From Prinia subflava (lineage: Eukaryota > Chordata > Aves > Passeriformes > Cisticolidae): a DNA stretch of 64,000 nucleotides. Position numbers and translations under genes: made by a program. The notes under the pieces were generated by a model. It was not told where the DNA came from. It did not search any database and worked only from the letters and a program-made list of their open reading frames with translations. How positions within the stretch are numbered: position 1 is the first letter of the stretch; each line of letters opens with the position of its first letter. Location of the stretch: positions 13,768,032 through 13,832,031 of the forward strand of contig NC_086256.1 of NCBI RefSeq assembly GCF_021018805.1, read 5' to 3'. Shown here in pieces: positions 62,181-64,000 of this stretch.

Positions 62181-64000
62181 CTAATTAAGACTTACCAGGC
62201 CCACTGGTCTGATCACAAAGCAAATTGCGGCTGTTTCGCAGAGGAAAGGGGTAACTGCTCCCACCTGTGGCACTGCCTGGAGCTGGGCTACAGGAGAGGC
62301 CGTAATTCACCCGCAGAGCACACACGCTGGTTCTGAGGAGCTGCAGCAAAGTGTAGCATGATGTTTATTGAAGATATTGATTCACACATTATTAGGAACA
62401 CATGACCACTTTAGGAAAGGTTATCAGAAATACAAAGATATTAAGTCAGACGTAAACAACCATCTGGTCCACTTTTGTACATGCTAAATGCGTTTGGTTT
62501 TTTTTTTTCTAAATTTGTCCATAGGTATGGTTAATAGCCCTCTTTCTTTTGGCAGAGTGTTCTGTACAGACAGACCTGGCCCAGCACTGTCAATCAAAAA
62601 TAGAAATCAGTGAAGGGGTTTTTTTAAAAAAAAAAAAGAGGCAGAAAAAAGACATGTGAACCTCTTATCCTAAAACTCTGTTTGAGTTTGGCAAGCTAAG
62701 CCAGAAGCTGATCTTATCCTTATGGCCAAAAGTAGAATACAATGGAAGCCTGCTCCAAGAAGAGAAAATTTACAGCTTTTATTTGGTGTTACAGATAACC
62801 AGAGTATGCTTTAATAGTCACTGTATGGACCAAAAGAGATAATACAATTAATGTGAACATACTATATTACTGAACTAGTATTACAACAAAACTTAAAAAG
62901 ACTTTACCAGACCAAAGGCTGCTTTGATCTGGTAATCTCAAGAGGGTTTTTTATTGGTTTACAAATATTCTTTTTCTATATTCTGCAATTCTAGAGCTGA
63001 GGCACTACAGCACAGGCATCAAAAATCTCAACCAAATTCCGAGTTTTTATATATTCTATGACTAAAACTTCTTAGAAAATCATTTCCATACAACTTCAGT
63101 CTCAAATCTCTTAAGTCTCTTAAATTTGTCCTCAATTGTTGGATATCAAAAACACTAACATACTTACTCCTGAGGATAATTAGCCCCCAAATTATTTTAA
63201 AGTATACCTGAAATACATTGATAATTTACAAACACGTTTCAGGGTTTAATGATTCATAAGTACATGAGTCTTTGGTAAATAATAACTACTCTGTTCTTTA
63301 CTCGCTTAAAAAACTTAATTATTTTTAAATCTACATTAACTGATTTGTTTAATAATTATTTCTCTAACGAATAAGGCTCACATGGCACAATGCTGAGTGG
63401 GATGAATGGCTGTATGTATCAAAACCTGAATGATGTTTTCAGGCTACAAATCCTGTTAATACCAGGTTCCTGCTCTGGCTCATTTTGGTTTTGTGCTGCT
63501 CAGCCAGCCTCAGGAACCTAGATCTGAATGAGAGCTTCCTAATGAATTAGATTTCCAACATTTAAAGGTGTCAGCAATCTAGAAAATACTGTCCATTGCA
63601 AAGATACATTCTACAGTAGGTACCGGATTGCATGCTAAAAACTACAACAAACCAATTAGTTTAAGTTTGAAATAATACATTACAGCTGCAGTATTTCCTA
63701 AAAATGTCTGCTTTACCACTTATGCAGTGTAACAGAAAACCTATGCACTATGCATGCGTGTGGAGCTGAGGATGACTGCTTGCTCCCAAAGGAAACTTAA
63801 AGGCACAGGATATAGGTAATGTGAATGAAAACCTGGAAACAAACATTGGCTTCCATTTTATTACAAGAATCCAATTAGGAAGTGAATGCCTAAACTGATA
63901 TTTTACTGTTTGTGTACTAGGTGCCTTCATGTTGGCTAAAAGATACTATATCATGTCCTTTAAGAAAAATAGCAGTATTAAATAGATCTTGTCATTTCAG
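62181..64000. other. Non-coding DNA, no gene seen
   Basis: Beyond the island shore the sequence becomes AT-rich again. It holds short T and A tracts (near 62500 and 62625-62637) and no recognisable repeat or coding region. Confidence 0.55.

Overview
This window looks like bird nuclear DNA, most probably from a songbird-like genome. The evidence is the repeats. There are four CR1 LINE 3' ends (three on the minus strand, one on the plus), two solo LTRs of endogenous retroviruses, and three very old MIR-type SINE remnants, all in AT-rich unique sequence. The species cannot be named from this sequence alone.

I find no protein-coding gene, exon, rRNA, tRNA or CRISPR array that I can support over the 64 kb. 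The open frames are short and mostly explained in three ways: chance frames in AT-rich DNA, overlapping frames in GC-rich islands, and decayed CR1 reverse-transcriptase C-termini. The window is best read as intergenic DNA or part of a very large intron. Two CpG islands (about 32.1-32.6 kb and 61.56-62.18 kb) are the only promoter-like landmarks.

Layout: 0-28 kb is AT-rich unique DNA with one old CR1 (about 5.86-6.18 kb), a short tandem duplication, a probable conserved non-coding block (16.64-16.99 kb) and MIR remnants near 19 and 27.7 kb. A 407-bp solo LTR with a 4-bp target duplication lies at 28384-28790, and its 3' part can form a strong GC hairpin. CpG island 1 starts sharply after a T19 tract. 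From 33 to 55 kb the DNA is again unique and AT-rich, with G-quadruplex-type tracts at 37.28, 41.36 and 43.21 kb and CR1 copies at 41.5 and 53.0 kb. A second, likely solo LTR is at 55752-56268. The youngest-looking CR1 (60371 to about 61180) lies just upstream of CpG island 2.

The least expected signal is a pair of related segments of about 104 bp, 29787-29890 and 46203-46305. They lie in the same orientation 16.4 kb apart, are about 79% identical by hand alignment, and match no repeat family I recognise. They could be a cryptic ancient repeat or a duplicated regulatory element. No operon, defence system or biosynthetic system is visible.
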